Assembly: GCA_963758845.1 (NCBI GenBank)
Contig: CAVWWX010000002.1
Coordinates: 1,488,001-1,552,000, forward strand
Length of the DNA: 64,000 bases
Source: JBDTSW01 sp963758845
GTDB lineage: Bacteria; Actinomycetota; Thermoleophilia; Solirubrobacterales; 70-9
Direction: 5' to 3'
Translations under genes and position numbers: made by a program
Notes under the pieces: model-generated
What the model saw: only the letters and a program-made list of their open reading frames with translations
What the model was told of the DNA's origin: nothing
The model's database searches: none
In this document: positions 34,591 to 43,855 of the stretch, piece by piece
Layout: every line of letters begins with the position of its first letter
Position numbering within the stretch: the first letter of the stretch is position 1

Positions 34591-35292
34591 ATGCCGCGCA
34601 CCGCGCATTCCGGATTCCGCCGCGACCCGGCCGCCGCCAACACCGAGGCGGTCGAGGACTACGCGAAGGCGATCCACGCCCTTGGCGGGGCCCAGCGCGA
34701 GGCCGTCTCGAACTCGGCGCTCGCCGAGCGCCTGGGCGTCTCGCCCGGGTCGGTGACGGCGATGCTCAAGCGGATGGTGGAGATGGGCCTCGTCGAGCAC
34801 GAGCCCTATCGCGGCGTCACCCTCACCGAGCCCGGCGAGCGAGTCGCGCTCGAGGTGATCCGCCATCACCGACTGCTCGAGTCCTATCTCGCCGAGGCGC
34901 TGGGGATGCCGTGGGACCGGGTCCACGATGAGGCTGAGGTGCTCGAGCACTACATCTCCGAGGAGCTCGAGGAGCGGATCGCCGCGGCTCTCGGCGACCC
35001 CTCGGTCGACCCGCACGGCGACCCGATCCCCGACCGCGAGCTGGCGCTCGTGGCCTCGGCCGGGACCCCGCTGGCGCAGCTCGAGCTGGGCTCGAAGGGT
35101 GTCTTCGTCCGCGTCTCGGACTCGGACCCGGAGATGCTGCGCTATCTGGCCGACCGGGGGATTCGCCCCGGCGCGGCGCTGGAGGTGATCGACCGCCAGC
35201 CGTTCGGCGGGCCGCTGACCGTGGCCATCGCGGGCGGCGACCACGCGATCGGCGGCGAGCTGGCCGAGCGCATGCTGGTGGAGCCCGGCTAG
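34591..35292 (+). CDS. DtxR/MntR-family metal-dependent regulator
   Basis: 233 residues. N-terminal winged HTH (VSNSALAERLGVSPGSVTAMLKR), helical metal-sensing dimerisation domain with VIRHHRLLESYLAEALGM and HDEAEVLEHYISEELEERI (the His, Glu and Asp metal ligands lie here), and a C-terminal SH3-like FeoA domain (GSKGVFVRVSDSDPEMLRYL). Four bp after the ZIP gene, so an operon product. It probably represses the operon when Mn or Fe is plentiful, using the palindrome before the oxidase gene. Mn versus Fe specificity cannot be told. Confidence 0.88.
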   Translation: MPRTAHSGFRRDPAAANTEAVEDYAKAIHALGGAQREAVSNSALAERLGVSPGSVTAMLKRMVEMGLVEHEPYRGVTLTEPGERVALEVIRHHRLLESYLAEALGMPWDRVHDEAEVLEHYISEELEERIAAALGDPSVDPHGDPIPDRELALVASAGTPLAQLELGSKGVFVRVSDSDPEMLRYLADRGIRPGAALEVIDRQPFGGPLTVAIAGGDHAIGGELAERMLVEPG

Positions 35293-35318
35293 GTCTCGCC
35301 CCCGGGTACGCTTCGGCC

Positions 35319-35681
35319 GTGGCCTTGGCCGAGGACTTCCAGCAGCTACTCGACTCGCTCCCCGGGGACTGGACCGACATGTCGTGCGACCTCCGGCTGG
35401 TGGACGAGGAGCGCTACGTCGACGCCGCGGTGCTGCTCAGCCAGGTCAACGCGCAGCCGTACTCGAAGGCGGAGTGGCACTGGCGGATCAACGTCGCCCA
35501 CACGTTCGGGCACGCCGCCGCCGCCGAGACCGTGCTGGGGACGCTGCGCATGCTGGACGAGGAGGGGATCGGCGGCGAGATGATCCTGCGCGATTTCCGC
35601 GAGGGCCGCGCCGAGGTCGTCCAGATGTGGGGCCGCCCGGAGTCCGTCCGGCGCGAGTTCCGCGACCGCCGCTCGCTCTAG
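35319..35681 (+). CDS. hypothetical protein
   Basis: 120 residues from GTG 35319, 26 bp after the DtxR gene. Not recognised. VALAEDFQQLLDSLPGDWTD, LRLVDEERYVDAAVLLSQVN, EWHWRINVAHTFGHAAAAET and LGTLRMLDEEGIGGEMILRDF suggest an alpha/beta protein that could be a small regulatory or effector domain. No signal or metal motif. Co-transcription with the metal operon is possible. Convergent with the substrate-binding protein gene. Confidence 0.55.
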   Translation: MALAEDFQQLLDSLPGDWTDMSCDLRLVDEERYVDAAVLLSQVNAQPYSKAEWHWRINVAHTFGHAAAAETVLGTLRMLDEEGIGGEMILRDFREGRAEVVQMWGRPESVRREFRDRRSL

Positions 35682-36640
35682 CCGGCGAAGAACTCCGCGG
35701 TCCCAATCGGCTCGGCGAGGATGCCGTTCCGGACCTCCCAATCGATCAGGTCCCGCACCGGGATCGCATCGTTGAGGCGAAGGGTCTCGAACGCGTCCGC
35801 CGCTGCGAGCGCGTCCATCTGGTCGGCCTGGACGGCGGGGTCCAGTCCCTCGGCGCCCGCCAGCAGGTTCTCGACGCCGACCGCGGGGCGCTCGGCGACC
35901 AACTCGCCCCCGCGAAGAAGCGCCTCGTCGACGTTCGCGACCAGCTCCGGCTGCTCGGCTGCCAGCTCCCGCGAGGTCGCCAGCCAGAGCTCGGGGAAGT
36001 CCGGCGCGCCGAAGTCCGCCGCGCGGAACTCCCGCGTCGGCACGCCCAGCTCGCGGAGCGCTACCCCCTCCGCGTTCCAGAACGCCGTGGCGGCGTCGAC
36101 GCGGCCGGCCGACAGCGCCGCGACGGAGTCGAAGCCGATCGTCACCCGCTCGACCGTGTTGGGGTCGCCGCCGTCAGCCTCGACGACCGTCTCCAACACG
36201 GCATCGTCGGAGGGGAGCCCCGTGACGCCAACGGTCTGGCCCTCGAGGTCGCGCGGCCGCCGGATCGCGCTTCGGTCGCCGGCGATCACCGACGCGAGGG
36301 GCTCGGAGACGATCGGCGCCACAGCGCCGATGGCGGCACCACGGTGGATCGCGAGTGTCAGGTCGTGGACGTCCAGGACCGCGAACTCGGCCGTGCCCGC
36401 CTGGAGCAGCTTGGGTGCGTCCGTAGATGCACCCGGCACCCGGATCTCCAGGTCCACGCCCGCGTCGGAGAGGTAGCCCTCCTCGACCGCGGAGTAGATC
36501 CCCGCGTGCACGGCGTTCGGCACGAAATCGAGCACGAGGGTCGCCTCGTCCGAGGCGCCCGGTTCAGCACCGTCGCCGCCGCAGGCCGTTAGGCCGAGGG
36601 CGAGCGCGACGGCCGCCAGCGACGCTGCGACCCTTGTCAT
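35678..36640 (-). CDS. NMT1/THI5-like ABC transporter substrate-binding lipoprotein
   Basis: 320 residues with a lipobox LALGLTACGG near residue 20 and a type-2 periplasmic-binding fold: LDFVPNAVHAGIYSAVEEGY (thiamine-precursor-binding signature), LLQAGTAEFAVLDVHDL, IRRPRDLEGQTVGVTG and RVDAATAFWNAEGVAL. Members bind HMP pyrimidine, formylaminopyrimidine, taurine or similar. The permease and ATPase genes are not in the window, so this is an orphan. Thiamine-pyrimidine uptake is the leading guess. Confidence 0.83.
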   Translation of the reverse strand: MTRVAASLAAVALALGLTACGGDGAEPGASDEATLVLDFVPNAVHAGIYSAVEEGYLSDAGVDLEIRVPGASTDAPKLLQAGTAEFAVLDVHDLTLAIHRGAAIGAVAPIVSEPLASVIAGDRSAIRRPRDLEGQTVGVTGLPSDDAVLETVVEADGGDPNTVERVTIGFDSVAALSAGRVDAATAFWNAEGVALRELGVPTREFRAADFGAPDFPELWLATSRELAAEQPELVANVDEALLRGGELVAERPAVGVENLLAGAEGLDPAVQADQMDALAAADAFETLRLNDAIPVRDLIDWEVRNGILAEPIGTAEFFAG

Positions 36641-36669
36641 TAGCGCGAGCAGGATAGCCTTGCGGCGCT

Positions 36670-37182
36670 GTGGCAGATCACGGGCTCGACCAAGAGCTGC
36701 TTGCCCTCATCGAGATTCCCAAGGGGAGCCGGAACAAGTACGAGTACGACGAGGGGATCGGCCAGGTCATCCTCGACCGGTTCCTCTCCTCCTCCACCGT
36801 CTACCCGACGGACTACGGCTACCTGATCGGTCACCGCGGGCGCGACGGCGACCCCCTGGACGTGCTGGTCTGCGTCTCCGAGCCGACGTTCCCCGGGTGC
36901 GTGATCCCGGTCAAGCCGATCGCGCTCTTCGACATGCGCGACGAGAAGGGCCAGGACGACAAGATCATCTGCGTGCCGCTGCACGACCCCGGCTGGAACC
37001 AGCTCGAGGATCTGGGCGACCTGACCGAGATGTTCCAGCTCGAGGTCGCCCACTTCTTCTCGGTCTACAAGCAGATCGACCGCAAGCCGGTGGAGATCGG
37101 CGGCTGGTACTCGCGGGACAAGGCACTCGAGGTGATCGAGGACGCCCGTCGCCGCCACGAGGAAGAGATCGCGCAGGGGTAA
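36670..37182 (+). CDS. ppa: inorganic pyrophosphatase, soluble family I
   Basis: 170 residues from GTG 36670. Hydrolyses pyrophosphate in the cytosol. Family I active-site stretches: EIPKGSRNKYEYDE, TVYPTDYGYLIGH, DGDPLDVLVCVSE (the triple-Asp Mg site) and DDKIICVPLHDP. Length is typical. It follows the substrate-binding gene divergently by 29 bp. Its stop is followed 69 bp later by the aquaporin start. Confidence 0.95.
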   Translation: MADHGLDQELLALIEIPKGSRNKYEYDEGIGQVILDRFLSSSTVYPTDYGYLIGHRGRDGDPLDVLVCVSEPTFPGCVIPVKPIALFDMRDEKGQDDKIICVPLHDPGWNQLEDLGDLTEMFQLEVAHFFSVYKQIDRKPVEIGGWYSRDKALEVIEDARRRHEEEIAQG

Positions 37183-37251
37183 CGCGCATCCGCGGAACGG
37201 GCGGTTACACTGCCGCGCCGTATTCAACTTGACTCCCGAGGAGGGCTTTCA

Positions 37252-38031
37252 GTGCAGGATCGAGGTCTAGCGGCCTACATCGCCGAACTGCTCGGCACGT
37301 TTTTCCTGGTTTTCGTGATCGGCACCGTGGTGACCCTGTTCGTCGCCACCAGTCCCGACGCGGCCCAGGGCTCCGACTTCGCCGTGGTCGGCCTCGTTCA
37401 CGCGTTCCTCCTGTTCGGCCTGATCATGGCCTTCGGCGCGGCGAGCGGCGGGCACTTCAACCCGGCCGTCACGTTCGCCGCGGCGCTCCTGCGGCGAATC
37501 GACCCGCTGGACGCCGTGGTGTACATCCTCGCCCAGCTCTCCGGCGGCGTCCTGGGCGCCCTGCTGGTCAAGGGGCTGCTACTCGACGAGGGACGCCTGG
37601 CCCACTATGGCGCCGCGACCGTCAGCCCCCTGATCGGGGGCAACTTCGCCGGGATGATCGTCGAGGCGCTCGGCACGTTCCTGCTGGTTCTCGTGATCTG
37701 CGCGGTCGCCTTCAACCCGCGTGCCCGCCAGGAGTGGGCGCCGCTGGCGATCGGCACCACGCTGGGCTTCGCGGTGATGATCTTCGGCCCGCTGACCGGC
37801 GGCTCGTTCAACCCCGCCCGGTGGTTCGGGCCGGCGCTGATCGGCGACGAGTTCGGCGGGACCTGGCTCTACATCGTCGGGCCGCTCCTCGGCGCCCTGC
37901 TCGCGGCCCTCGTCTACAGGTTCGTGATCGCGGGCCCGCAGTACGCGCTGGGCGCCGAGCCGCCCACCACCGACGCCCGAGCCGCGGCGCAGGTCGTCAA
38001 GGACGCCGAGACCCGCGTCAAAGAGGGGTAA
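37252..38031 (+). CDS. aquaporin / MIP-family channel
   Basis: 259-residue six-helix channel for water or small solutes. Both NPA boxes are intact: HFNPAVTF (N70) and SFNPARWF (N187). The charge before the second box (GGSFNPAR) with Arg after NPA and the small residues nearby fit an aquaporin rather than a glycerol facilitator, though this is not certain. Hydrophobic stretches are visible throughout (AELLGTFFLVFVIGTVV, ALGTFLLVLVICAVAF). GTG start with GAGGAGG 9 bp upstream. Confidence 0.9.
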   Translation: MQDRGLAAYIAELLGTFFLVFVIGTVVTLFVATSPDAAQGSDFAVVGLVHAFLLFGLIMAFGAASGGHFNPAVTFAAALLRRIDPLDAVVYILAQLSGGVLGALLVKGLLLDEGRLAHYGAATVSPLIGGNFAGMIVEALGTFLLVLVICAVAFNPRARQEWAPLAIGTTLGFAVMIFGPLTGGSFNPARWFGPALIGDEFGGTWLYIVGPLLGALLAALVYRFVIAGPQYALGAEPPTTDARAAAQVVKDAETRVKEG

Positions 38032-38041
38032 CCTCCTCGAC

Positions 38042-39445
38042 ATGAGGCGGGGGCTTCGAGCAGCGGTGGGGGCCGCCGCGCTTGCCCTGTTCGCCGGGCC
38101 TGCCCAGGCGGCGACGATCGAGCCGTCGGTCAAGACCGACGACATCACGGTCAATGGCAACTGCACGCTCCGAGAGGCGGTGCAGGCGGCCAACACGAAC
38201 GCCGCGGTGGACGAGTGCCGCAAGGGCCAGGCGGCGAAGGCCGACGTGATCGCCCTGCGCAAAGGCGACTACGACCTCTCGATCCCAGGCACCACCGAGG
38301 ACCTCAACCAGACCGGTGACCTGGACTTCCTCGGTGGGGGCGAGCTCGAGCTGCGAGGGCGCGGGCTCGGCAAGACGGAGGTCGCGGCGATCGCCGCCGA
38401 TCGCGCCGTCGACGACCTCGTCGACGACCGGCTGAGCCTGACGACGCTGGCGGTTCGGGGCGGCGGCGGAGTCCAGCGCGGCGGCACGGTGAGGGCGGAC
38501 GCCGGCACCCTGGATGTGTCGCTGCGATTCGACCGAACGCGACTGGTAAGCGGCACGGCGCAGTTCGGCGGCGGCCTGGGCATGGTCGACGGCAAGCTCC
38601 GCGTGGCTCGGAGCGTCTTTCAGGACAACCAGGCGCTGGTCACGACCACGGGCCTGCCCGGGGTGCGTGCGATCGGGGGAGGGATCAACTTGCTGTTCGA
38701 CGTCGACGCGCGGATCGCCGATACGACCTTCCGCAACAACGACGCGGTGACGAACGACTCGAGCGCTTTCGGCGGTGCGATCTCCTACGAGGACCCGAGC
38801 GGCGGCGGGGGGCCGATGGTCGTCCGCCGCTCGCTGTTCACCGGCAACGACGCCTACTCGTCGGCTGGGAACGCGGCCTCGATTCGAAGGGGCGGGGCGA
38901 TCTACCTGGCCACCGGCGACGGGGTCACGCAGGTCACCAACTCGACCTTCTACTCGAACCGTGCCTTCGGAGCGGGCGCCAGCGCGGTTGGCGGCGCGCT
39001 CTATTCAGAGAGCGGCAACGCCGAGTTCGTGCACACCTCGTTCGCCGAGAACCAGGGGGACACCGGCTCGGCACTGTTCGTCGCCGGGGGCTCACTCGAG
39101 CTGTCGCGGTCCGCGCTCGACGGGACCGGGCAGGGTCAGCTTTGCTCGACCGGGGGCGGAGTCGGGGACTTCGAGAGTGGCGGCTACAACGCCGTCGGGC
39201 TGAGCCCCTTCGGGTGTTCGCTCGACGGGCCGAGGGACGCGAACGCCGATCCCCTGCTCGCGGCGGGGACGGCCGACAACGGCGGTCCGACCGAGACGCT
39301 GAAGCTCGCCGGTGCGAGCCCCGCGATCGACCGTGTCCCGAAGGGCAAGTGTGGACCGGCCCAGCGCGAGGACCAGCGCGACTTCAAGCGGCCTGTCGGA
39401 GACGGGTGCGACTCGGGGGCGTACGAGCGCGGCGCGGGGCCGTAG
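38042..39445 (+). CDS. secreted CSLREA-domain beta-helix protein (copy 1)
   Basis: 467 residues. A signal peptide (LRAAVGAAALALFAGPAQAA) is followed by the CSLREA-type motif GNCTLREAVQAAN and then repeating beta-strands with short turns (VQRGGTVRADAGTLDVSL, GGGLGMVDGKLRVARS, GGAISYEDPSGGGGPMVV), i.e. a right-handed parallel beta-helix. The C-terminal part (NAVGLSPFGCSL, ADPLLAAGTADNGGPTETLKL, ASPAIDRVPKGKCG, RPVGDGCDSGAYE) is the choice-of-anchor Q repeat end. Extracellular, function unknown. It starts 10 bp after the aquaporin stop; a paralogue is at 55705-57006. Confidence 0.85.
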   Translation: MRRGLRAAVGAAALALFAGPAQAATIEPSVKTDDITVNGNCTLREAVQAANTNAAVDECRKGQAAKADVIALRKGDYDLSIPGTTEDLNQTGDLDFLGGGELELRGRGLGKTEVAAIAADRAVDDLVDDRLSLTTLAVRGGGGVQRGGTVRADAGTLDVSLRFDRTRLVSGTAQFGGGLGMVDGKLRVARSVFQDNQALVTTTGLPGVRAIGGGINLLFDVDARIADTTFRNNDAVTNDSSAFGGAISYEDPSGGGGPMVVRRSLFTGNDAYSSAGNAASIRRGGAIYLATGDGVTQVTNSTFYSNRAFGAGASAVGGALYSESGNAEFVHTSFAENQGDTGSALFVAGGSLELSRSALDGTGQGQLCSTGGGVGDFESGGYNAVGLSPFGCSLDGPRDANADPLLAAGTADNGGPTETLKLAGASPAIDRVPKGKCGPAQREDQRDFKRPVGDGCDSGAYERGAGP

Positions 39446-39468
39446 CCGGGCTGCGCTAGCTTCACGGC

Positions 39469-41664
39469 GTGCGGCGCGTCACCTTCTCCCGCAACTACAC
39501 GCTCTCGCTGTCGCGCACGTGTCAGTGCTACTGCAAGTACTGCGCCTTCGCTACGCATAGGGCGCACCTCTACTCGCCCGACGAGGTGGAGGACCGTCTC
39601 GAGCAGGCGGTCCGCCGCAACGCCAAGGAGCTCCTGGTGCTGACGGGCGAGCGGCCCGAGGTGAACGGCGAGGTCGCCGAGCGGCTGCGCTCCTACGGCC
39701 ACGAGGACTTCGTCGCCTACGTCACCTGGGCGTGCGAGCGGGCGCTCGAGCGCGGCCTGTTGCCGCACACGAACGTCGGGGTGCTCTCTCGCGAGGACCT
39801 GGCGAGGCTGCGCGAGGTGACCGCCTCCCAGGGGCTGATGCTCGAGTCGGCGTCCGAGCGGCTGATGGACACCGTCCACGCCGGATCGCCGACCAAGCAC
39901 CCGGCCCGCCGGATGGAGACGATCGACGCGGCCGGCGAGCTGCGGATCCCGTTCACCACCGGCATCCTGGTCGGGATCGGCGAGACGGAGGACGAGCGCG
40001 TGGCGTCGCTCGAGGCGCTGGCCGGCGCGCACGATCGCCACGGCCACATCCAGGAGGTGATCCTCCAGAATTTCGTTCCGCACCCTCGGTACTACGGAGC
40101 CGAAGTCGCTGACATAGCGGACCGCGCGGCACGCGAGCTTTGGCAGGGCGACGGTTCTCCGCTGGGCAATGAGGAGCCGCTCCCGTCGTGGGCGTCGGAG
40201 GTCTCGCTCGACGAGATGAAGCGGCTCGTCGCCGAGACACGGCGCCTGATGCCTGACGTCGGGATCCAGATCCCACCGAACCTCGCCGACTGGTGGGACG
40301 AGCTGGTCGCCGCGGGGGCGACCGACCTCGGCGGGCTCTCGGCCAACGGCGACCACATCTCGCCCGAGCACGCCTTCCCCAGCCCGCACCAGGTGCGAAA
40401 GCGCCTCGCGTCCCAGGGCTTCGCGTTGACCGAGCGGCTTTGCGCCTACCCGCAGTACCTGGAGCCGGAGTGGATGGAGCAGGGCGTGCTGGACGTCGTC
40501 AAGCTCAAGTACTGGAGCTTCATCCCGCGACGCGGCTCGGGGCGGCGCTCCGACCGCGTCGTCGACCCGGCGCTCACGCCGCGCGCGATCGAGCGTGGGC
40601 GAGCCGGCGAGGCGCTGACCGAGGACGAGCTGGAGGCGCTCTTCTCCGAGACCCGCCCCGAGGCCATCGAGGAAATGAGATGTGCCGCCGACGAGCTGCG
40701 CGCCGAGCTCGCCGGCGACGTCGCGACGTTCGTCGTCAACCGCAACATCAACTTCACCAACGTCTGCGTGGTCGGCTGCGCCTTCTGCGGGTTCGGCCAG
40801 GGCAAGCGCTCGCCCGACGCCTACACGGTCACGGAGGAGGACTTCGCCGAGCGGATCGACGACGCGGTCTCGTTCGGCGTTACCGAGATCTGCATGCAGG
40901 GCGGCATCCACCCCGACTACACGCTCGAGCACTACGGGCGCTGGCTTCGGCTGGCCAAGGAGGTGGCGCCCCAGCTCCACCTGCACGCCTACTCGCCGAT
41001 GGAGGTCGACTTCATGTGCGAGCGCTCGGGCCTTGGGCCCGACGCCGTCTTCGAGTACCTGCGCGAGTGCGGCCTGGGCTCGACGCCCGGGACCGCCGCC
41101 GAGGTGCTGCACGACGGGGTCCGGGCCCGGATCTCGCCCAACAAGCTGCCCGCCGGGCGCTGGGTGGAGATCATCGAGGCCGCGCACCGGTCCGGGCTGC
41201 GCTCGACGTCGACGGTCATGTTCGGCCACATCGAGGAGCCCCGCGAGCTGGCCACGCACATGCGCGTCGTCCGCGAGCTGCAGGAGCGCACCGGGGGCAT
41301 CACCGAGTTCGTGCCGCTCAGCTTCATCCCGTTCCAGACCCTGCTCGGGCGGACGCATGGGATCGAGGAGATCACCGCCGAGGAGAACCTCAAGCACACG
41401 GCCGCCTTCCGCCTGGCCCTCGGTAGGACGATCCCGAACCTGCAGGCGAGCTGGGTGAAGATGGGCATCGAGGCGGCGACCGAGAGCCTGCGCTGGGGGG
41501 TCAACGACCTGGGCGGCACGCTGATGGAGGAGAACATCTCGCGGATGGCCGGCTCGCAGCACGGCGTGCGCCTGGAGCCCGAGGACCTGATCGCGGCCGC
41601 GCGCGCCGCGGGCCGCACCCCGGCCCAGCGCACCACGCTCTACGAGATCGTCGAGACGTACTGA
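39469..41664 (+). CDS. fbiC: FO synthase, fused CofG/CofH
   Basis: 731-residue bifunctional radical SAM enzyme making the deazaflavin core (FO) of coenzyme F420 from tyrosine and a pyrimidine. The N-terminal CofG half has CQCYCKYC (C18, C22, C25); the C-terminal CofH half starts a second radical SAM barrel with CVVGCAFC near residue 433. Conserved FPSPHQVRKRL-type and VNDLGGTLMEENISRMAGS segments are present. Normal length. GTG start 39469, 24 bp after the CSLREA gene. It belongs functionally with fno-cofD-cofC-cofE on the other strand 1.4 kb on. Confidence 0.95.
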   Translation: MRRVTFSRNYTLSLSRTCQCYCKYCAFATHRAHLYSPDEVEDRLEQAVRRNAKELLVLTGERPEVNGEVAERLRSYGHEDFVAYVTWACERALERGLLPHTNVGVLSREDLARLREVTASQGLMLESASERLMDTVHAGSPTKHPARRMETIDAAGELRIPFTTGILVGIGETEDERVASLEALAGAHDRHGHIQEVILQNFVPHPRYYGAEVADIADRAARELWQGDGSPLGNEEPLPSWASEVSLDEMKRLVAETRRLMPDVGIQIPPNLADWWDELVAAGATDLGGLSANGDHISPEHAFPSPHQVRKRLASQGFALTERLCAYPQYLEPEWMEQGVLDVVKLKYWSFIPRRGSGRRSDRVVDPALTPRAIERGRAGEALTEDELEALFSETRPEAIEEMRCAADELRAELAGDVATFVVNRNINFTNVCVVGCAFCGFGQGKRSPDAYTVTEEDFAERIDDAVSFGVTEICMQGGIHPDYTLEHYGRWLRLAKEVAPQLHLHAYSPMEVDFMCERSGLGPDAVFEYLRECGLGSTPGTAAEVLHDGVRARISPNKLPAGRWVEIIEAAHRSGLRSTSTVMFGHIEEPRELATHMRVVRELQERTGGITEFVPLSFIPFQTLLGRTHGIEEITAEENLKHTAAFRLALGRTIPNLQASWVKMGIEAATESLRWGVNDLGGTLMEENISRMAGSQHGVRLEPEDLIAAARAAGRTPAQRTTLYEIVETY

Positions 41665-41696
41665 GCCTGTAGCCGCCGGCGCGCGATCATGCGCAT

Positions 41697-42683
41697 GTGC
41701 GCGCGATGGTTCTGGAGCGGATCGGGCAGGGCCCGGTGGAGCGGGAGCTCCCCGACCCCGAGCCCGTGCCGGGCCAGGTCCTGCTGCGGGTCCACGCCTG
41801 TGGCGTCTGCCGCACTGACCTCCACGTCCTCGACGGCGACCTGCCCGAGGCGGCGCTGCCGCTGGTGCTGGGCCATCAGATCGCGGCGGAGGTCGTGGGG
41901 GCGGGGGAGGGGGCCGAGCGCTTCGCGGTCGGCGACCGGGTCGGGGTGCCGTGGCTGGGCTGGGCCTGCGGGGAGTGCCGTTACTGCCTGTCGGGCCGCG
42001 AGAACCTCTGCGAGCGGGCCCGCTTCACCGGCTACCACCTCGACGGCGGCTACGCCCAGTGCGCCGTGGCCGACGAGCGCTTCTGCCTTGGCCTGCCGGA
42101 CGGCTACGGCGACGCCGAGGTCGCGCCGCTCCTGTGCGCCGGGCTGATCGGCTACCGCGCGCTGCGGATGTGCGGGGATCCCGCCACCCTCGGCCTCTAC
42201 GGGTTCGGGGCCTCGGCGCACATCGTCTGCCAGCTCGCCGTGCACGAGGGCCGCACCGTGTTCGCCTTCACACGCCCGGGCGACGTGGACGGCCAGGCGT
42301 TCGCCCGCGAGCTTGGGGCCGCCTGGGCGGGCGCGTCCGAGGAGGCCCCGCCGGAGGCGCTCGACGCCGCGATCGTATTCGCGCCGGTCGGCGGGCTTGT
42401 CCCGGTCGCACTGCGGGCGACCGGCCCGGGCGGCAGCGTGGTCTGCGCGGGCATCCACATGAGCGACATCCCCTCGTTCCCGTACGCCGAGCTCTGGGGC
42501 GAGCGCTCGATCCGCTCGGTCGCAAACCTGACCCGCGCCGACGGGGAGGAGTTCCTCGAGCTGGCGCCCCGGGCCGGCGTGCGCACCGCGATCGAGCGCT
42601 TCCCGCTGGCGCAGGCCGAGGCGGCGCTGGGCCGGCTTCGCGAGGGTAGGCTGCGGGGCGCCGCCGTCCTCGAGATCGACTGA
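41697..42683 (+). CDS. zinc-dependent alcohol dehydrogenase family protein (MDR)
   Basis: 328 residues. Catalytic zinc region HACGVCRTDLHVLDGDL and GHQIAAEVVGAGEGAER; structural zinc cysteines in CGECRYCLSGRENLC near 93-107; NAD(P) Rossmann loop YGFGASAH near 170. Acts on a primary or secondary alcohol/aldehyde, unidentified. It lies 32 bp after fbiC and 10 bp before a cupin gene, so it may be part of the F420 region's plus-strand operon. Confidence 0.87.
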   Translation: MRAMVLERIGQGPVERELPDPEPVPGQVLLRVHACGVCRTDLHVLDGDLPEAALPLVLGHQIAAEVVGAGEGAERFAVGDRVGVPWLGWACGECRYCLSGRENLCERARFTGYHLDGGYAQCAVADERFCLGLPDGYGDAEVAPLLCAGLIGYRALRMCGDPATLGLYGFGASAHIVCQLAVHEGRTVFAFTRPGDVDGQAFARELGAAWAGASEEAPPEALDAAIVFAPVGGLVPVALRATGPGGSVVCAGIHMSDIPSFPYAELWGERSIRSVANLTRADGEEFLELAPRAGVRTAIERFPLAQAEAALGRLREGRLRGAAVLEID

Positions 42684-42693
42684 GGGGGAGCCC

Positions 42694-43092
42694 GTGCCCG
42701 ACGTGACCGTGAAGAGCGTGGATGACTTCGAGACCTACTTCCTGGGGGCCATGAGCAAGGTGCGCTCGGGGCTGGGCGTCGAGTCGTTCGGGATGCAGCT
42801 GATCCGGATGGCGCCGAACGAGGATCGCTACCCGGAGCACGACCACGCCCACGATGGCCAGGAGGAGGTCTACGTGGTGCTGGAGGGCGAGTGCACGCTG
42901 AAGGCGGCAGGCGAGGAGCATCGCCTGGCGCGCGGGATCTTCGCTCGGGTCGGGCCGGGGGAGAAGCGCAAGATCGTCACCGGCGAGGTGGGTGCCCAGA
43001 TCCTCGCTCTCGGGGGCATCCCCGGCAAGGCCTTCGACCCGCTCGAGTTCACCAACGAGGGCGAGCCCGACCCGCTGGCCCAGCAGGGCTGA
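42694..43092 (+). CDS. cupin-domain protein
   Basis: 132 residues from GTG 42694. Cupin metal motif HDHAHDGQEEVYVVLEG (the HxHxnE pattern, residues 49-65) and GIFARVGPGEKRKIVTG form a beta-barrel metal site. RBS GAGGGGGAG upstream. It may be a small dioxygenase, isomerase or sugar-binding protein. Its stop abuts the stop of cofE on the other strand. Confidence 0.8.
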   Translation: MPDVTVKSVDDFETYFLGAMSKVRSGLGVESFGMQLIRMAPNEDRYPEHDHAHDGQEEVYVVLEGECTLKAAGEEHRLARGIFARVGPGEKRKIVTGEVGAQILALGGIPGKAFDPLEFTNEGEPDPLAQQG

Positions 43093-43855
43093 TCATCGAA
43101 ACAGGTCCTCGGCCGCCGCTCGGCGCAGCGGGGCGGCCCCGGGCCCGTCGCCGGCGATCACGTGGCGGGCCAGGCCGCGGACCAGCGCCGCCGGTGTCGC
43201 GGCGTCCTTGTCGCGCACGAGCTCGGCCGCCGCGGCGACCTCGTCGGCCACGGCGACGACGGTCGCGCTGAGCGTCCGCCCCTCGGCGTCGGTCCGCCCA
43301 CGCCAGTCGTCCAGGGGCAGCAGGCCGGCGCAGCCGATCGCGACGTCGGCCTGTCCGACCCGCCAGGCGCGGCCGAAGCTGTCGGCGACGACCACGGCCG
43401 GCGCGACTCCCGCGGCCGCCTCGAACTCCCGCCTGATGCGCCGCGCCGAGGCGTCGCCGTCGGCCGGCAGCAGCACCACCGCGTCCTCGCCCGGCACGTT
43501 GGAGGCGTCGACGCCCGCGTTAGCGCAGATCCAGCCCCCCGTGCGTCTCGACGATCAGGACCCCCCGCTGGGCCCTCAGCACCGCGCGGGTCTCGTCCAG
43601 GACCACCTGGACCATCCGCGCGTCCTTGCCGAGCTCGCCGGCCAGCTCGTGGGCCCGCGGCGTCGGCGTGACCGAGTCCAGCCGCCGGACCCGCCCCTCG
43701 GCCTTCGAGACGGCCTTGTGGGAGACGACGACGATGTCCTCGCCGGTGGGACGGGCCGCGGCGCCTGCGGCCGCGTCGGCCAGAAGCCGCCCCAGCTCGG
43801 CGCCCTCCTCGACCTCGGGGACGCCCGGCAGGGCCACAACCTCGATCCCGCTCAC
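43093..43855 (-). CDS. cofE: coenzyme F420:L-glutamate ligase (CofE-type, one frameshift)
   Basis: About 253 residues. GTP-dependent ligase adding glutamate to F420-0. IEVVALPGVPEVEEGAELG, VVVSHKAVSKAEGRVRRL and RVRRLDSVTP are CofE; the WICANAGVDASNV motif appears after one base is removed near 43541, followed by VVVADSFGRAWRVGQADVAI (conserved D and S). Length fits stand-alone CofE; there is no C-terminal nitroreductase-like domain as in mycobacterial FbiB, so only glutamate ligation is encoded here. GTG start overlaps the stop of cofC (GTGA). Confidence 0.88.

Noticed and set aside
39184..41562. 792-residue open frame antisense to fbiC
   Set aside because: High-GC shadow: low-complexity Arg/Leu/Asp-rich translation without motifs, fully opposite a gene with two radical SAM clusters. 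Same for the long antisense frames at 4517-6298, 10697-12205 and 58926-60371.
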